From NCBI GenBank assembly GCA_036262035.1, contig DATAJS010000027.1:146434-210433 (forward strand): DNA of 64,000 nt. Direction: 5' to 3'. The position numbers were made by a program, and so were the translations under genes. This document shows positions 1 through 10,151 of the stretch, in pieces. The first letter of the stretch is position 1. Each line of letters opens with the position of its first letter. The notes under the pieces were generated by a model, which made no database searches, was not told the origin of the DNA, and worked only from the letters and a program-made list of their open reading frames with translations. This stretch comes from Burkholderiales bacterium (lineage in GTDB: Bacteria; Pseudomonadota; Gammaproteobacteria; Burkholderiales; SG8-41).

Positions 1-243
1 GGCAGCCGCCGCGCTGTATTGCACGGCTTCGCCGGTGGCGACGCGCAGCGTTTCGCCGTGCACCTGCGAACCGTCCTCGGCAAACGCGAGCACGTGCAGG
101 TCGACCGGCGTGTCCTGTCCTGGAAAGAGCTGCTCGTAGAAATTGTGGAAGCAGAGCACGGTCTGCCCGGGCGCGCCGAGGCGGTACTGCGTCGGCAGGC
201 TGTAGCCGGGCTTGTCCCGCATGAGCGCGTCCAGCCTGAGCAT
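1..243 (-). CDS. Hypothetical protein, partial (C-terminus beyond window)
   Basis: The reading frame starts at ATG 243-241 and is still open at base 1, giving 81 residues. It begins MLRLDALMRDKPGYSLPTQY and contains the stretch VLCFHNFYEQLFPGQ. I do not recognise the family and see no signal peptide or membrane segment. Its start overlaps the stop of the preceding gene by one base (TGATG), so it belongs to the same glycan operon. Its position next to another unknown protein suggests the two act together, but that is inference only. Confidence 0.6.
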   Translation of the reverse strand, partial: MLRLDALMRDKPGYSLPTQYRLGAPGQTVLCFHNFYEQLFPGQDTPVDLHVLAFAEDGSQVHGETLRVATGEAVQYSAAAA

Positions 244-1124
244 CAGATGTACGCCACCACGTTGGTGTGCGCGGGGCGCGAATGGTCGAGCGCCATGCTC
301 GAGCGGTCGCGCGCGCGCATGACGTGCAGCGAAGCGAGCGTCGCGCCCTTGGCGCGCGTGACGGTGTAGCCGCCGCCGCTGGCGCCGAGGAACGCTTCGG
401 CGTCGGGAAAGAGGTCTGCGATCGCGCGCTCGAGCGCGCCGTGCGGCGCGATCGTCCCGAACGGCGCCTCGAGGTATTCGTCGTGACTGCGGTGCAGCCT
501 TATGACGGGGGCGACCGCTCGGTCGTATTCCGGTTCCGACGAGTGATTCATGAGCAGCACGCTCGGCACCGTGCCGTTATCGAAGCGCACCTGGGGATTG
601 AGGCCCGTGAACCCGAAGTGCGCGGCGCCGTGCACCGGGTTCAGGGTGCGCGCGAAGAGCCCCGTCCTGAACCCGCAGATCGAGCGCAGGCCGACGTAGC
701 GCACGTTGAGGCTGCCGGGCGACGAGCTCCAGAGATCGGTCCGGCCGCGGTTCGCGATCACGATGAGCAGCGCGTCCTGCGAGGCGACGCCCGATTTCGC
801 CATCAGCTCGCCGATGTTCGCGGAAAAGAAATCGCCCACCCGCAGGCTTTTGGCGAGAGGCCACTGCGCGAGGTGCTCGCCCTCGCGACTCACCAGCACC
901 GCGCGAAACGTCAGCGGACGCCGCAGCAGCAGGTTGTAGTAGTCGATCGCCGCGGCGAGCGGCTTTTTTTTCTTCTTGAGCGCCCAGTACAGAGGCTGGG
1001 CATAGCTCCTCACGCTCGGCGCGAACGTCGGCTGCACCGCGAAATCGAGGAAGGTCTGCGCATCGGCGAAGACCGGGACCACCGCGCGAGGCTCGTGAGG
1101 AGCCCACAGCCCTTTTGGCAGCAT
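243..1124 (-). CDS. Hypothetical protein of glycan operon
   Basis: A 293-residue protein of unknown function. It has no obvious signal peptide, membrane helix or catalytic motif. Near residues 50-54 there is a run of five lysines, encoded by AAG AAG AAA AAA AAG, which includes eight consecutive A bases on the coding strand. The C-terminal half is rich in short hydrophobic strands and glycines (for example FLGASGGGYTVTRAKG), consistent with a mostly beta fold. It sits 10 bases after the flippase and overlaps the next gene by one base, so it is clearly in the operon. A role in glycan modification or assembly is inferred from position only. Confidence 0.6.
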   Translation of the reverse strand: MLPKGLWAPHEPRAVVPVFADAQTFLDFAVQPTFAPSVRSYAQPLYWALKKKKKPLAAAIDYYNLLLRRPLTFRAVLVSREGEHLAQWPLAKSLRVGDFFSANIGELMAKSGVASQDALLIVIANRGRTDLWSSSPGSLNVRYVGLRSICGFRTGLFARTLNPVHGAAHFGFTGLNPQVRFDNGTVPSVLLMNHSSEPEYDRAVAPVIRLHRSHDEYLEAPFGTIAPHGALERAIADLFPDAEAFLGASGGGYTVTRAKGATLASLHVMRARDRSSMALDHSRPAHTNVVAYI

Positions 1125-1134
1125 CGCGAGCGCG

Positions 1135-2610
1135 CTACCCCTGCTTCGCCCGTGCGGACGACAGCCGCGCGAGCACCGCGGCGAAGGCCGCGGCGCCGAA
1201 GCCGACGCGCGCGAGAGCGACCGCGGCGATCGCGATGATCGCGGTCTTGCCCGCGATCGAGCTCCACAGCCCCGGCCACGGCACGGTGCAGCCCAGCCAG
1301 AAAGCGGCCAGCGCGATCCCCCACATCAGCACGAGCTGGCCCAGCCTGAGCGGACGCGGATAGTAGTGCACCGACAGCGCCACCTGCGTGGTCACGCGCA
1401 CCCCCGCGGCGATGACCAGCGCGGCGACCGCGCCCTGTGCGCCCCACGCGGGCACGAGCAGCGAGAGCGCGACGATCGCGGTGACGATCGACACCATCGC
1501 CACCAGCGGCCACAGCGCGGTCTTCTTGGCGAGGTCCATGCCGCGGCCCATGGCCGCGGCGATCGCCTGGATGTAATAGAGCAGCACGAAAGCAGGAACG
1601 TAGGCATAGGCGCCGGCATAGCGCGGATCGCCGAGGATGTCGATGAGGTCTTTGGCGAGCAGGGCGACGCCGAGCGCGACGACGGCAAGGACGGTGAGGT
1701 AGTACACCGCGAAGCGCGACACGATGCTCGGCGCGTCGCTGCGCTCGGCCACCACGCGGTACAGGAACGGCATCCAGGACGTCTTCATCATCACGTTGAA
1801 CATGCTGAAGGCGGTTCCGAACTGGTTGCCGAGATTGTACAGGCCGATGTCGCGCAGCCCAACGTGCTTGTCCAGGAAGTAGCGGTCGAGCAGGCTGCTC
1901 AGCCCGTCGAGTATTGCGAGCGGCACGGTCGGCAGCGCGTAACGCAGCGGCTCGCGCGCGTCGGAAAGGCGGAAGGAGAGCGTCGTCTCTTTCGCCATCA
2001 GCGCGACGGCGACGATCGCCCAGACCGCGGCGTTCGCAGCCACGCCCCACAGATAGCCGGCGACACCCTGGTCGTAGACGATGACGAGCGCGATCGTGAT
2101 CGCCGCCTGCGACGCGAACGACGCGACGTTGAGGATCCCGTACAGCCCGGCGCGCTCGCGCATGCGTAAGGTCGCCAGCGGGAACTGCATGAAGTTCGCG
2201 AAGAACGCGGTCGCGACCGTCGCGGCGAGATACGGGAAGAACGGCACCTGGGTGTAGATGCGGCCGAAGAGGGCGTCGCCCGCGGCGAGCAACGTCCCGC
2301 AGACGACGGCGCTCCACGCGAGCGCGATGATCCACAGCGCGGCTACGCGACGCCGCCGTTCGTTTTCGGCCCAGTCGAAATAGAAGCGCTGCACCGCATC
2401 GTAGAGGCCGAGGCTGAGGACCGGGTTCAGGAACATCTGGATCGCCGCGGCGATCCCGATGATGCCGTAGTCCTCCGGCGAGAGCCGCGTCCAGTAGATC
2501 GGCAGCAGCAGTATCCAGCCTGCGCGGGTAATGACGAGGCTGACGCCGTACACCGCGGCGTTCGAGGAGAAGCGGCCGAAGAGCTGGGCGACGCTTAAGG
2601 AGCCGTACAC
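1135..2610 (-). CDS. Wzx-like polysaccharide flippase (MOP/MATE superfamily)
   Basis: This 491-residue, very hydrophobic protein has about 12-14 predicted membrane segments, the usual size for Wzx/RfbX translocases. The N-terminal region (SRVITRAG-like segment, then LPIYWTRLSPEDYGIIGI) has the style of polysaccharide biosynthesis proteins of the MOP exporter superfamily. Such proteins flip undecaprenyl-diphosphate-linked oligosaccharides across the inner membrane. It follows the sulfotransferase by four bases, at the downstream end of the sugar operon, as expected for the export step of the glycan made here. Substrate specificity cannot be read from the sequence. Confidence 0.85.
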   Translation of the reverse strand: MYGSLSVAQLFGRFSSNAAVYGVSLVITRAGWILLLPIYWTRLSPEDYGIIGIAAAIQMFLNPVLSLGLYDAVQRFYFDWAENERRRRVAALWIIALAWSAVVCGTLLAAGDALFGRIYTQVPFFPYLAATVATAFFANFMQFPLATLRMRERAGLYGILNVASFASQAAITIALVIVYDQGVAGYLWGVAANAAVWAIVAVALMAKETTLSFRLSDAREPLRYALPTVPLAILDGLSSLLDRYFLDKHVGLRDIGLYNLGNQFGTAFSMFNVMMKTSWMPFLYRVVAERSDAPSIVSRFAVYYLTVLAVVALGVALLAKDLIDILGDPRYAGAYAYVPAFVLLYYIQAIAAAMGRGMDLAKKTALWPLVAMVSIVTAIVALSLLVPAWGAQGAVAALVIAAGVRVTTQVALSVHYYPRPLRLGQLVLMWGIALAAFWLGCTVPWPGLWSSIAGKTAIIAIAAVALARVGFGAAAFAAVLARLSSARAKQG

Positions 2611-2614
2611 GGGT

Positions 2615-3499
2615 TCAGTCGAGCCACAGCCCGAGATCGGCGCCGGTCAGCGCCTCGACCTCTCGGATGTCGGGTGCGAGCGCGTCGAGCAGGCGCCGGC
2701 GCAGCGCGCGGTCCAGCGGCACGCGCTCCTCCGGGGTCGACTCGCGCGCGTTCGCCGCGGCGACGGCGCCGAAGACGCGCTGCCTCACGCCGTCCGGCAG
2801 GAGGCTGCCCACCATGCCGCGCAAGCCGCGGTAGCCGGGGTGGTAGAGCAGGCGCGCGAGGCCGACGCTGCGCGCCGAGCCGCCGACGTTCTCGCGTGCG
2901 GGCTCGACTTCGAGCGCCGGCAGGCCGAGCCACGACAGGAGACGGTTGAACTCCCCCGACTGGTCCTTGATGAAGCGTTCGAAGACGATCACGTACAGCT
3001 GCTCGCGCGGAAAATGCGCGAGGATCTCGCGGACCTGCGGCGCGTAACGGCTGCGGTCCAGGCAGCCGTACTCGAGCCGGGCATCCACGCTCTTGGCGAT
3101 CCGCTCGTCCTCGCGCGCGCACATGTCTTCGAAGCTCTCGTCGTAGCGCGCGTAGGTCTGGCGATAGAGATACTGCGAATACGCGCGATCGACCGGATTC
3201 CTCAGCATCACCACGACGCGCGCTTCCGGTGCGCATTCGGCGATGCGCCGCATGCAGCCGTGCGCGTACATGTAGATCGGGTCGGCTTCGAAGCACATCC
3301 GTGCATCGGGCTTGTCTTCGAAGAAGTTGTCCCAGTAGTGCGCGCAGCCGCGGCCGTAGAGCTTCGGATCGACGAAGAAATCGCTTTCCTTGACCCGCGT
3401 CACCGCGACCGACGGATGCTGGGCCATCAGCGCGTGCAGGCTGGTCGTGCCCGCTTTGGCCGACCCGGGGCAGACGATGAACGGTTTACGCGCGCTCAT
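2615..3499 (-). CDS. PAPS-dependent sulfotransferase
   Basis: A 294-residue cytosolic-type sulfotransferase. The 5' phosphosulfate-binding loop is [16 protein letters not shown] near the N-terminus, and the 3' phosphate-binding motif [13 protein letters not shown] lies near residue 110. Together they are the standard PAPS-binding signature of the Sulfotransfer_1/heparan-type family. The start ATG at 3499 overlaps the stop of the CysN-CysC gene (ATGA). The same frame continues upstream inside cysNC, but the family N-terminus fits the start used here. Its neighbour carries an intact APS kinase domain that could supply PAPS. By inference it sulfates a sugar of the glycan encoded by this operon. 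Confidence 0.87.
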   Translation of the reverse strand: MSARKPFIVCPGSAKAGTTSLHALMAQHPSVAVTRVKESDFFVDPKLYGRGCAHYWDNFFEDKPDARMCFEADPIYMYAHGCMRRIAECAPEARVVVMLRNPVDRAYSQYLYRQTYARYDESFEDMCAREDERIAKSVDARLEYGCLDRSRYAPQVREILAHFPREQLYVIVFERFIKDQSGEFNRLLSWLGLPALEVEPARENVGGSARSVGLARLLYHPGYRGLRGMVGSLLPDGVRQRVFGAVAAANARESTPEERVPLDRALRRRLLDALAPDIREVEALTGADLGLWLD

Positions 3500-5184
3500 G
3501 TCCGATCGGTCAGCTTGCGCAGGACGGCGCGCAGCTCTTCGACGCACTCGACCGGCGAGCGGCCGGTCGTCGCCACGCGGATCTCCGGATCCTCGGGCGC
3601 TTCGTACGGGCTGTCGATGCCGGTGAAGTTGACCAGCGATCCCGCACGCGCCTTGGCGTACAGGCCTTTGGGATCGCGCCGTTCGCACTCCTCCAGCGGC
3701 GTGTCGACGAACACCTCGACGAACTCGCCTTCGGCGAAGAGCGCGCGCGCCGTCGCGCGCTCGGCGCGAAACGGCGAGATGAACGAGACGATGACGACGA
3801 GGCCTGCCTCGACCATCAGCTTGGCGACTTCGCCGATGCGGCGCAGGTTCTCCACGCGGTCGGCTTCGGTGAAGCCGAGGTCGCGGTTGAGGCCGTGGCG
3901 CACGTTGTCGCCGTCCAGCAGGAAGGTGTGCAGTCCTTCGCTATGGAGCTGCTTCTCCAGCAGGTTGGCGATGGTCGACTTCCCCGAGCCGGAAAGGCCC
4001 GTGAGCCATACGCAGCGCGCGGCCTGCTGCTTCATGTCGGCGCGCGCGCTTTTGTCGACGCTCGTCCGCAGCCAGTGGATGTTCGCCGCGCGGCGCAGCA
4101 GGAAATCGATCGTGCCCGCGCCGACCGTGCGGCCGGTTTCGCGATCGATCACGATGAACGAGCCGAGGCGCTCGTTTTCCTCGTACGGCGCGAAAGCGAC
4201 GGGCTCGTCGATGCCGACGTTCACCACGCCGATCTCGTCGAGCTTGAGCTGCCTCGCGGCGAGATGCGCGCCGGTGTCCACGTCGACGTGGTACTTGATG
4301 AGCGTGACCGCGCCGTCCACTTCGCGCGCGTGCAGCTTGAAGCGATAGCGGCGGCCGGCAACGAGCGCGTGCGCGTCCATCCAGATGAGCTTCGCTTCGA
4401 ACTGGTCGGTGGCCGCCGCGGGCTCGGCGGCCGCGCACAGCACATCGCCGCGTGCGACGTCGATACCGTCGGCCAGCGTCACCGCAATGGATTCGCCGAA
4501 GCTCGCGGACGGCACGTCGCCGGAGCCGCGCGCGATGGATGCGACGCGCGACTGCCGGCCGCTCGGCACGACGCGAATCGGGTCGCCGACGCGCACGGTG
4601 CCCTGCGCCACGCGTCCGCGATAGCTGCGGACATCCTGTTGCCCGCGGCTCACGTCCTCCACCGGCAAGCGGAAGGCGACGCGCGCCATCGCCGGCTCCT
4701 GCACGTCGATCGTGTCGAGGTGCTCGACGAGCGCAGGGCCGGAGTACCAGGGCATCTCGGCGGCGCGCGCGGTGACGTTCGCCCCGGTCAGCGACGAAAC
4801 CGGTATCGCTTTCACGCTCGCGAAGCCCACGTCGCGTGCGAATGCGCCGTACTCGCTTTCGATCCGCTCGAACGGTTCGCGGTCCCCGCCGAGCGCGTCC
4901 ATCCTGTCGACCGCGAGCACGACGTGCTTCACGCCGAGTAGCGACGCGATGCGGGTTTCGCGGCGCGTCTGCGCGAGCAGGCCTTCGCGGGCGTCGACCA
5001 GGATCACCGCCACCCGCGCGGTCGGAGCGGCGGTCGCCGTGTCGCGCACGTGCTGCTCGTGCCAAGGCGTATCGACGATGAGATAACGCCGCTTGGCGTT
5101 GGAGATCAGGCGCGCGATCAGCGCTGAGCTCCCGTCGCCCGCGCTGCCGCACGCAATGAAACGAAGCGAGGTCTCGGCGCTCAT
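3496..5184 (-). CDS. cysNC: CysN-CysC fusion with degenerate GTPase domain and intact APS kinase
   Basis: 562 residues, shorter than the usual 620-640 of CysNC/NodQ fusions. Residues 1-120 are a CysN GTPase domain that looks inactivated. The P-loop reads GSAGDGSS (13-20) without the invariant lysine. About 65 residues containing switch I are absent between the P-loop and DTPW (38-41), where DTPG is normal. The base-specificity motif NKxD is VDRMD (92-96). The two CysN beta-barrel domains follow (about 140-385). From 391 the APS kinase domain is complete, with P-loop GLSGSGKST (396-404) and the [10 protein letters not shown] motif. No cysD lies nearby. It probably serves PAPS supply for the adjacent sulfotransferase through its CysC half only. 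Overlaps hisH and the sulfotransferase by four bases each. Confidence 0.85.
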   Translation of the reverse strand: MSAETSLRFIACGSAGDGSSALIARLISNAKRRYLIVDTPWHEQHVRDTATAAPTARVAVILVDAREGLLAQTRRETRIASLLGVKHVVLAVDRMDALGGDREPFERIESEYGAFARDVGFASVKAIPVSSLTGANVTARAAEMPWYSGPALVEHLDTIDVQEPAMARVAFRLPVEDVSRGQQDVRSYRGRVAQGTVRVGDPIRVVPSGRQSRVASIARGSGDVPSASFGESIAVTLADGIDVARGDVLCAAAEPAAATDQFEAKLIWMDAHALVAGRRYRFKLHAREVDGAVTLIKYHVDVDTGAHLAARQLKLDEIGVVNVGIDEPVAFAPYEENERLGSFIVIDRETGRTVGAGTIDFLLRRAANIHWLRTSVDKSARADMKQQAARCVWLTGLSGSGKSTIANLLEKQLHSEGLHTFLLDGDNVRHGLNRDLGFTEADRVENLRRIGEVAKLMVEAGLVVIVSFISPFRAERATARALFAEGEFVEVFVDTPLEECERRDPKGLYAKARAGSLVNFTGIDSPYEAPEDPEIRVATTGRSPVECVEELRAVLRKLTDRT

Positions 5185-5819
5185 GTCCGGACGAAACGCT
5201 CCAGCAGCGCGAGGCCCGCGGGGCCGCTCTTCTCGGGATGGAACTGGAAACCGTAGACGTTGCCCCGGCGCACCGCCGCGCTGATCGTGCAGCCGTCGTA
5301 ATCGGCGTCGGCGAGGCGGTCTTCGCGCAGCACAGGCATCGCGGTATACGAGTGCACGAAATAGAACTCGGCGCCGTGCGGGGTCTCGGCCATCAGCGTG
5401 TCGTTCCACGCGCCTTCCCACGCCGGCTGCACCGCGCGCCAGCCGACGTGCGGGATCTTGTGCGGTTTGCCGTCCGCGCCTTGCTTCGGTATCGCCCGCA
5501 CCGCGCCTTTCAACAACCCCAGGCCTTCGTGCCGTCCGAACTCTTCGCTCTCCTCGAACAGCATCTGCATGCCGAGGCAGATGCCCAGCAGCGGCTGTCC
5601 GGTCTTCGCGTAAGCGCGCAGCGCTTCGACCAGCCCGCGCCTGCCGAGCTCGGCCATGCCGTCCCTGAACGCGCCCACACCGGGCAGCACCAGAAGCTCC
5701 GCGGCGCGCACGTCATCGGGATTCTCGGTGAGCGCGGGCTCCGCACCGACGTGTTCCAGCGCGCGGCAGACGCTGTGCAGGTTGCCCATGCCATAGTCGA
5801 TGACGGTGACCGCCGACAT
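5181..5819 (-). CDS. hisH: HisH-type glutamine amidotransferase (glycan paralogue)
   Basis: A 212-residue class I glutamine amidotransferase. The nucleophile elbow [13 protein letters not shown] and the C-terminal [12 protein letters not shown] motif give an intact Cys-His-Glu triad. It normally releases ammonia from glutamine and passes it through the HisF barrel. No other histidine genes are present. It lies between a HisF homologue and cysNC, two genes downstream of an N-acetyl sugar amidotransferase. This is the arrangement of the HisH2-HisF2-WbpG set of Pseudomonas O-antigen loci, so the ammonia most likely feeds sugar amidination. Start ATG 5819 overlaps the hisF stop by one base. Confidence 0.9.
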   Translation of the reverse strand: MSAVTVIDYGMGNLHSVCRALEHVGAEPALTENPDDVRAAELLVLPGVGAFRDGMAELGRRGLVEALRAYAKTGQPLLGICLGMQMLFEESEEFGRHEGLGLLKGAVRAIPKQGADGKPHKIPHVGWRAVQPAWEGAWNDTLMAETPHGAEFYFVHSYTAMPVLREDRLADADYDGCTISAAVRRGNVYGFQFHPEKSGPAGLALLERFVRT

Positions 5820-6577
5820 CACGCCCTCACCGTGATGCCGGCTTCGCGCGCCCGCGCGCGAATGTCTTTCAGCGCGTGGCGCCTGTAGTGCAGCACGTCG
5901 GCCATCGCGACCGCATCCGCGCCGCCGCGCAGCACCACGTCGACGAGATCGTCGGGCCTGCCCATGCCCCCGCTCGCGATCACCGGCACCGACACGCGCG
6001 GCGAGACCGCCTGGACGAGCTCGACGTCGAAGCCCTTGCGCGTGCCTTCGCGGTCGACCGAGGTGAGCAGGATCTCGCCCGCGCCCAGGTCCTGGCCGCG
6101 CTGCGCCCACTCGACCACGTCGAGCCCGGTCTTCTCGCGGCCGTTGTCGGTGTACGCCTCCCACGCGCCGTCGCGCACGCGCTTGGCTTCGATCGACAGC
6201 ACCACGCACTGCGCGCCGAAGCGCTGCGCGAGCTCGGTGACGAGCTCGGGCCGCGCGACCGCGGCGGTGTTCACCGCGACCTTGTCGGCGCCCGCGCGCA
6301 AGAGCGTCTTGGCGTCGTCGACCGAGCGTACGCCGCCGCCGACGGTGAGCGGCACGAAGATGTGCCGCGCGGCCGACCGCACGATGTCGGTGAGATTGTT
6401 GCGGCCGTAGAGGCTCGCGACGGTGTCCATGTAGATGAGCTCGTCGGCGCCTTCCTCGTAATAGCGCCGAGCGTACTCCTCGGGCGAGCCGACGACGCGC
6501 AAGCCTTCGAGGTGCACGCCTTTGATGAGGTTGGGGCCCTTGATGTCGAGCCGCGCGATCAACCGTGCCGACGGCAT
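5819..6577 (-). CDS. hisF: HisF-type barrel subunit (glycan paralogue, catalytic Asp changed)
   Basis: A 252-residue (beta-alpha)8 barrel aligned over its whole length with imidazole glycerol phosphate synthase HisF. The first catalytic aspartate is kept (ARLDIKG, D11). The residue matching D130 is glutamate (SIEAKRV, E130), and the DRDGT motif reads DREGT (E177). Both are conservative but unusual for true histidine-pathway HisF. Phosphate-binding glycines (GGGVRS, ASGGMG) are intact. With hisH upstream in the protein complex sense and the WbpG-like gene adjacent, it probably serves as ammonia conduit for sugar amidotransfer rather than histidine synthesis. Seven bases separate it from that gene. 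Confidence 0.88.
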   Translation of the reverse strand: MPSARLIARLDIKGPNLIKGVHLEGLRVVGSPEEYARRYYEEGADELIYMDTVASLYGRNNLTDIVRSAARHIFVPLTVGGGVRSVDDAKTLLRAGADKVAVNTAAVARPELVTELAQRFGAQCVVLSIEAKRVRDGAWEAYTDNGREKTGLDVVEWAQRGQDLGAGEILLTSVDREGTRKGFDVELVQAVSPRVSVPVIASGGMGRPDDLVDVVLRGGADAVAMADVLHYRRHALKDIRARAREAGITVRA

Positions 6578-6584
6578 GGATGCG

Positions 6585-7919
6585 TCAGGCGGCGGTCTCG
6601 TGCCACACCGCGTGCCGCAGGCGCCACGTGCCGTCGTCGTCGCGGCGCCACAGGTGCGGCGAGCGGAAGCGGTCGGCGAGCGCGTCGAAGTACGCGCGGT
6701 TCATGATCGGCTGCTCGAACATCTTCGAGGCCTGCGGGAACTCGGTCTCGGGCAGCGAGAGATAGCGGAAGATCTCCTCGGCGAAGCGCTCCGGCCATTC
6801 GCCGTCGAAGCGACGCACCAGCGCGACGCCTTCGTCGCGGGTGATGTCGCGCGAGCGGATCTCCTGCGCGGCGTCGTACGTGGCGCGGCCGATGCCGAAC
6901 TTGATGTGCGTGGTGTAGTAGTGGAAGTCGTCGATGCGGTCGTCGATGCTGTTGTACTTGCTGTAGGTGCCCGGCGTGCGCTCGGGCGACGCCTGGAAGC
7001 CGCCGTGCTCCACCGAGTAGTAGTAGCAGCTCTGAGGGTGCCACTTGAGGTAATAGCCGAGGTAGTGCACCTCGACCTTTTTCTTCTCCAGCTCCGCGGG
7101 ATCGGCGGGCATGTAGGCGATGAGGTCGTTCTCGTCCACGCCGTAATGCGCGGTCAGGTCGGCGACCGAAGTGCCGCCGAAGAAGACCTTGGACTTGTCC
7201 GCGGCGGAGAAGTACGAGAAGTCGCGTTTCGCGCTCGTCGTATCGGCGATCGGGTTGCCGTATTCCGCTTCGTTCTCGCCGAAGAACACCAGCGGGATGT
7301 TGAAGGTGAGCGCGAGCTTGGGTGCCAAGTTCTTCTGCCCGAGGATGAACGGCTGGAAGGGGTGCAGCAGGTTCTCGACCGCGAGGCGCGTCAGCAGCCG
7401 ATGCACGCGCCCGTTCGGCGTGAAGAGGATGTTGTCGAAGCCCGCGTTGATCCACGCCTGGTGGTTCTTCCAGCCCCACTCGGTGTAGACGTGCGGCGCC
7501 CACGTCACCGTGAGCGGGTGCATGCCGTACTGGTACTTGAGCACGTGCGCCGCGTAGAAGCTGTCCTTGCCGCCCGAACCCGGCACGACGCAGTCGTACT
7601 GGCCGTCGTGGCGGCGATAGCGGTCGCACAGCGCGCAGAGCCGCTTCTCGCGCTCGGTCCAGTCGATCTGCTCGTGCTTCTGCTCGGCGAGCCGGCACGC
7701 ATCGCACACGCCGTTCTCGTCGAAGTTGATCGTCGACTTCTTGCTCTCGGCGGTATGGGCGAACTCGACCGCCGAATTGGGACGCTGGTTCGAGATGACG
7801 CACTTCTTACAGAAGCGCACGTCGCGCGGCAGGCCGTACTTGGTCGGCAGCTCGGCGTCGTTGGAACGCGTGTACGGCTCGTACTCGATGGGACCGGGAC
7901 GCGGATGGATGAGGCTCAC
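6585..7919 (-). CDS. N-acetyl sugar amidotransferase (WbpG/PseA-like)
   Basis: 444 residues. The PP-loop ATP-pyrophosphatase motif PGSGGKDS spans 114-120, preceded by three CxxC pairs (C37/C40, C72/C75, C95/C98) that likely bind zinc. This combination is typical of WbpG and PseA, which adenylate an acetamido group and convert it to acetamidino with ammonia. Homologues act on 2,3-diacetamido-mannuronate (WbpG) or on CMP-pseudaminate/legionaminate precursors (PseA, LegG-type loci). HisH and HisF follow directly and would supply ammonia. With two nonulosonate cassettes upstream, an amidinated nonulosonate is the likely product. The start ATG 7919 lies just after a palindromic repeat region. Confidence 0.88.
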   Translation of the reverse strand: MSLIHPRPGPIEYEPYTRSNDAELPTKYGLPRDVRFCKKCVISNQRPNSAVEFAHTAESKKSTINFDENGVCDACRLAEQKHEQIDWTEREKRLCALCDRYRRHDGQYDCVVPGSGGKDSFYAAHVLKYQYGMHPLTVTWAPHVYTEWGWKNHQAWINAGFDNILFTPNGRVHRLLTRLAVENLLHPFQPFILGQKNLAPKLALTFNIPLVFFGENEAEYGNPIADTTSAKRDFSYFSAADKSKVFFGGTSVADLTAHYGVDENDLIAYMPADPAELEKKKVEVHYLGYYLKWHPQSCYYYSVEHGGFQASPERTPGTYSKYNSIDDRIDDFHYYTTHIKFGIGRATYDAAQEIRSRDITRDEGVALVRRFDGEWPERFAEEIFRYLSLPETEFPQASKMFEQPIMNRAYFDALADRFRSPHLWRRDDDGTWRLRHAVWHETAA

Positions 7920-7989
7920 GCGTGTTCGACTCCGTGGCGGGGGGACGGCGGGGGAAGAAAGTTCACTGCAAACAATGGATTATACCAAG

Positions 7990-8017
7990 CCGGGGTCTGA
8001 CCCCGGCCTTTTTGGGG

Positions 8018-8033
<16 letters not shown>
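7990..8033. repeat. GGGGTC-type palindromic repeat between glycan genes
   Basis: The segment contains GGGGTCTGACCCC and GGGGTCAAACCCC separated by GGCCTTTTT. Each unit is self-complementary and the two also pair with each other. The same module recurs in two copies at 29431-29467. Here it supplies the last codons and stop of the aminotransferase gene on the minus strand (residues KTGV and TGA), and it breaks the otherwise gapless operon with about 100 non-coding bases before the amidotransferase gene. It could attenuate transcription, but no clear T-run follows on the minus strand. Confidence 0.75.
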
Positions 8034-9518
<1,485 letters not shown>

Positions 9519-9532
<14 letters not shown>

Positions 9533-10151
9533 TCAGGTCTTTCGCGGGTATGCCCGCGAGCTTCGCACCGTCGGCCACGTCGCGCGTGACCACGGCGCCC
9601 GCGCCGATCACCGCAGCGTCGCCGATGCGCACGCCGGGCAGCACCACCGCGCCGCTCCCGAGCAGACAGCCCGCACCGATCGTGACCTCGCCGCCGAGCA
9701 CCACGCCCGGCGCGATGTGGCACCAGTCGCCGACCACACAGTCGTGATCCACGATCGCGAGATGATTGACGATCGCGCCCGCGCCGACGCGCGCGTCCGG
9801 CGCGATCACCGCGCCCGCCGCGACGAACGCGCCGCGGTCGATCCTCGCACCGGCTGCGACGATCCCGCGCGGGTGCACGATCGTCACGAGCCCGCACCCC
9901 GCGCGCTCGAGCTCCAGCGCGATGCGCGCACGCGTCGGATTATCGCCGATGGAGACGTGGCACGACGCCCCGCGTGCGTCGAAGCCCGCGATCGGCGTGC
10001 GCACCGCAAGGCCGAGAAAGTCCGCGCCTTCCTTAGCAACGTCGTCGTCGCGAACCTCCACGGCCGCGTCCGGATGTACCAATCGGAACGCGTCGAGCGC
10101 GACTTTGCCCTGTCCGCCCGCGCCCATCAGGAAGAGGCGCTCAATACGCAT
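9519..10151 (-). CDS. PglD/LegH-like sugar O- or N-acetyltransferase
   Basis: 210 residues. An N-terminal Rossmann-like half (GAGGQGKVALDAFR) is followed by a left-handed beta helix of hexapeptide repeats (IVAAGARIDRGAFVAAGAVI and onward). The catalytic-base histidine candidate is in AIVDHDCVVGDWCHIAPG. This is the PglD/NeuD layout. PglD-type enzymes acetylate the 4-amino group of UDP-4-amino-6-deoxy sugars using acetyl-CoA, which fits the aminotransferase directly downstream and the NeuC-like hydrolase upstream. It overlaps both neighbours (14 and 11 bases). Confidence 0.88.

Noticed and set aside
2531..4348. A 605-codon plus-strand frame across the sulfotransferase and cysNC genes
   Set aside because: No recognisable domain, low-complexity composition, and full overlap with two clear minus-strand genes.
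5181..6577. HisH and HisF as part of a histidine biosynthesis operon
   Set aside because: No other his genes are present, and the adjoining PP-loop sugar amidotransferase and altered HisF residues fit sugar amidination better.
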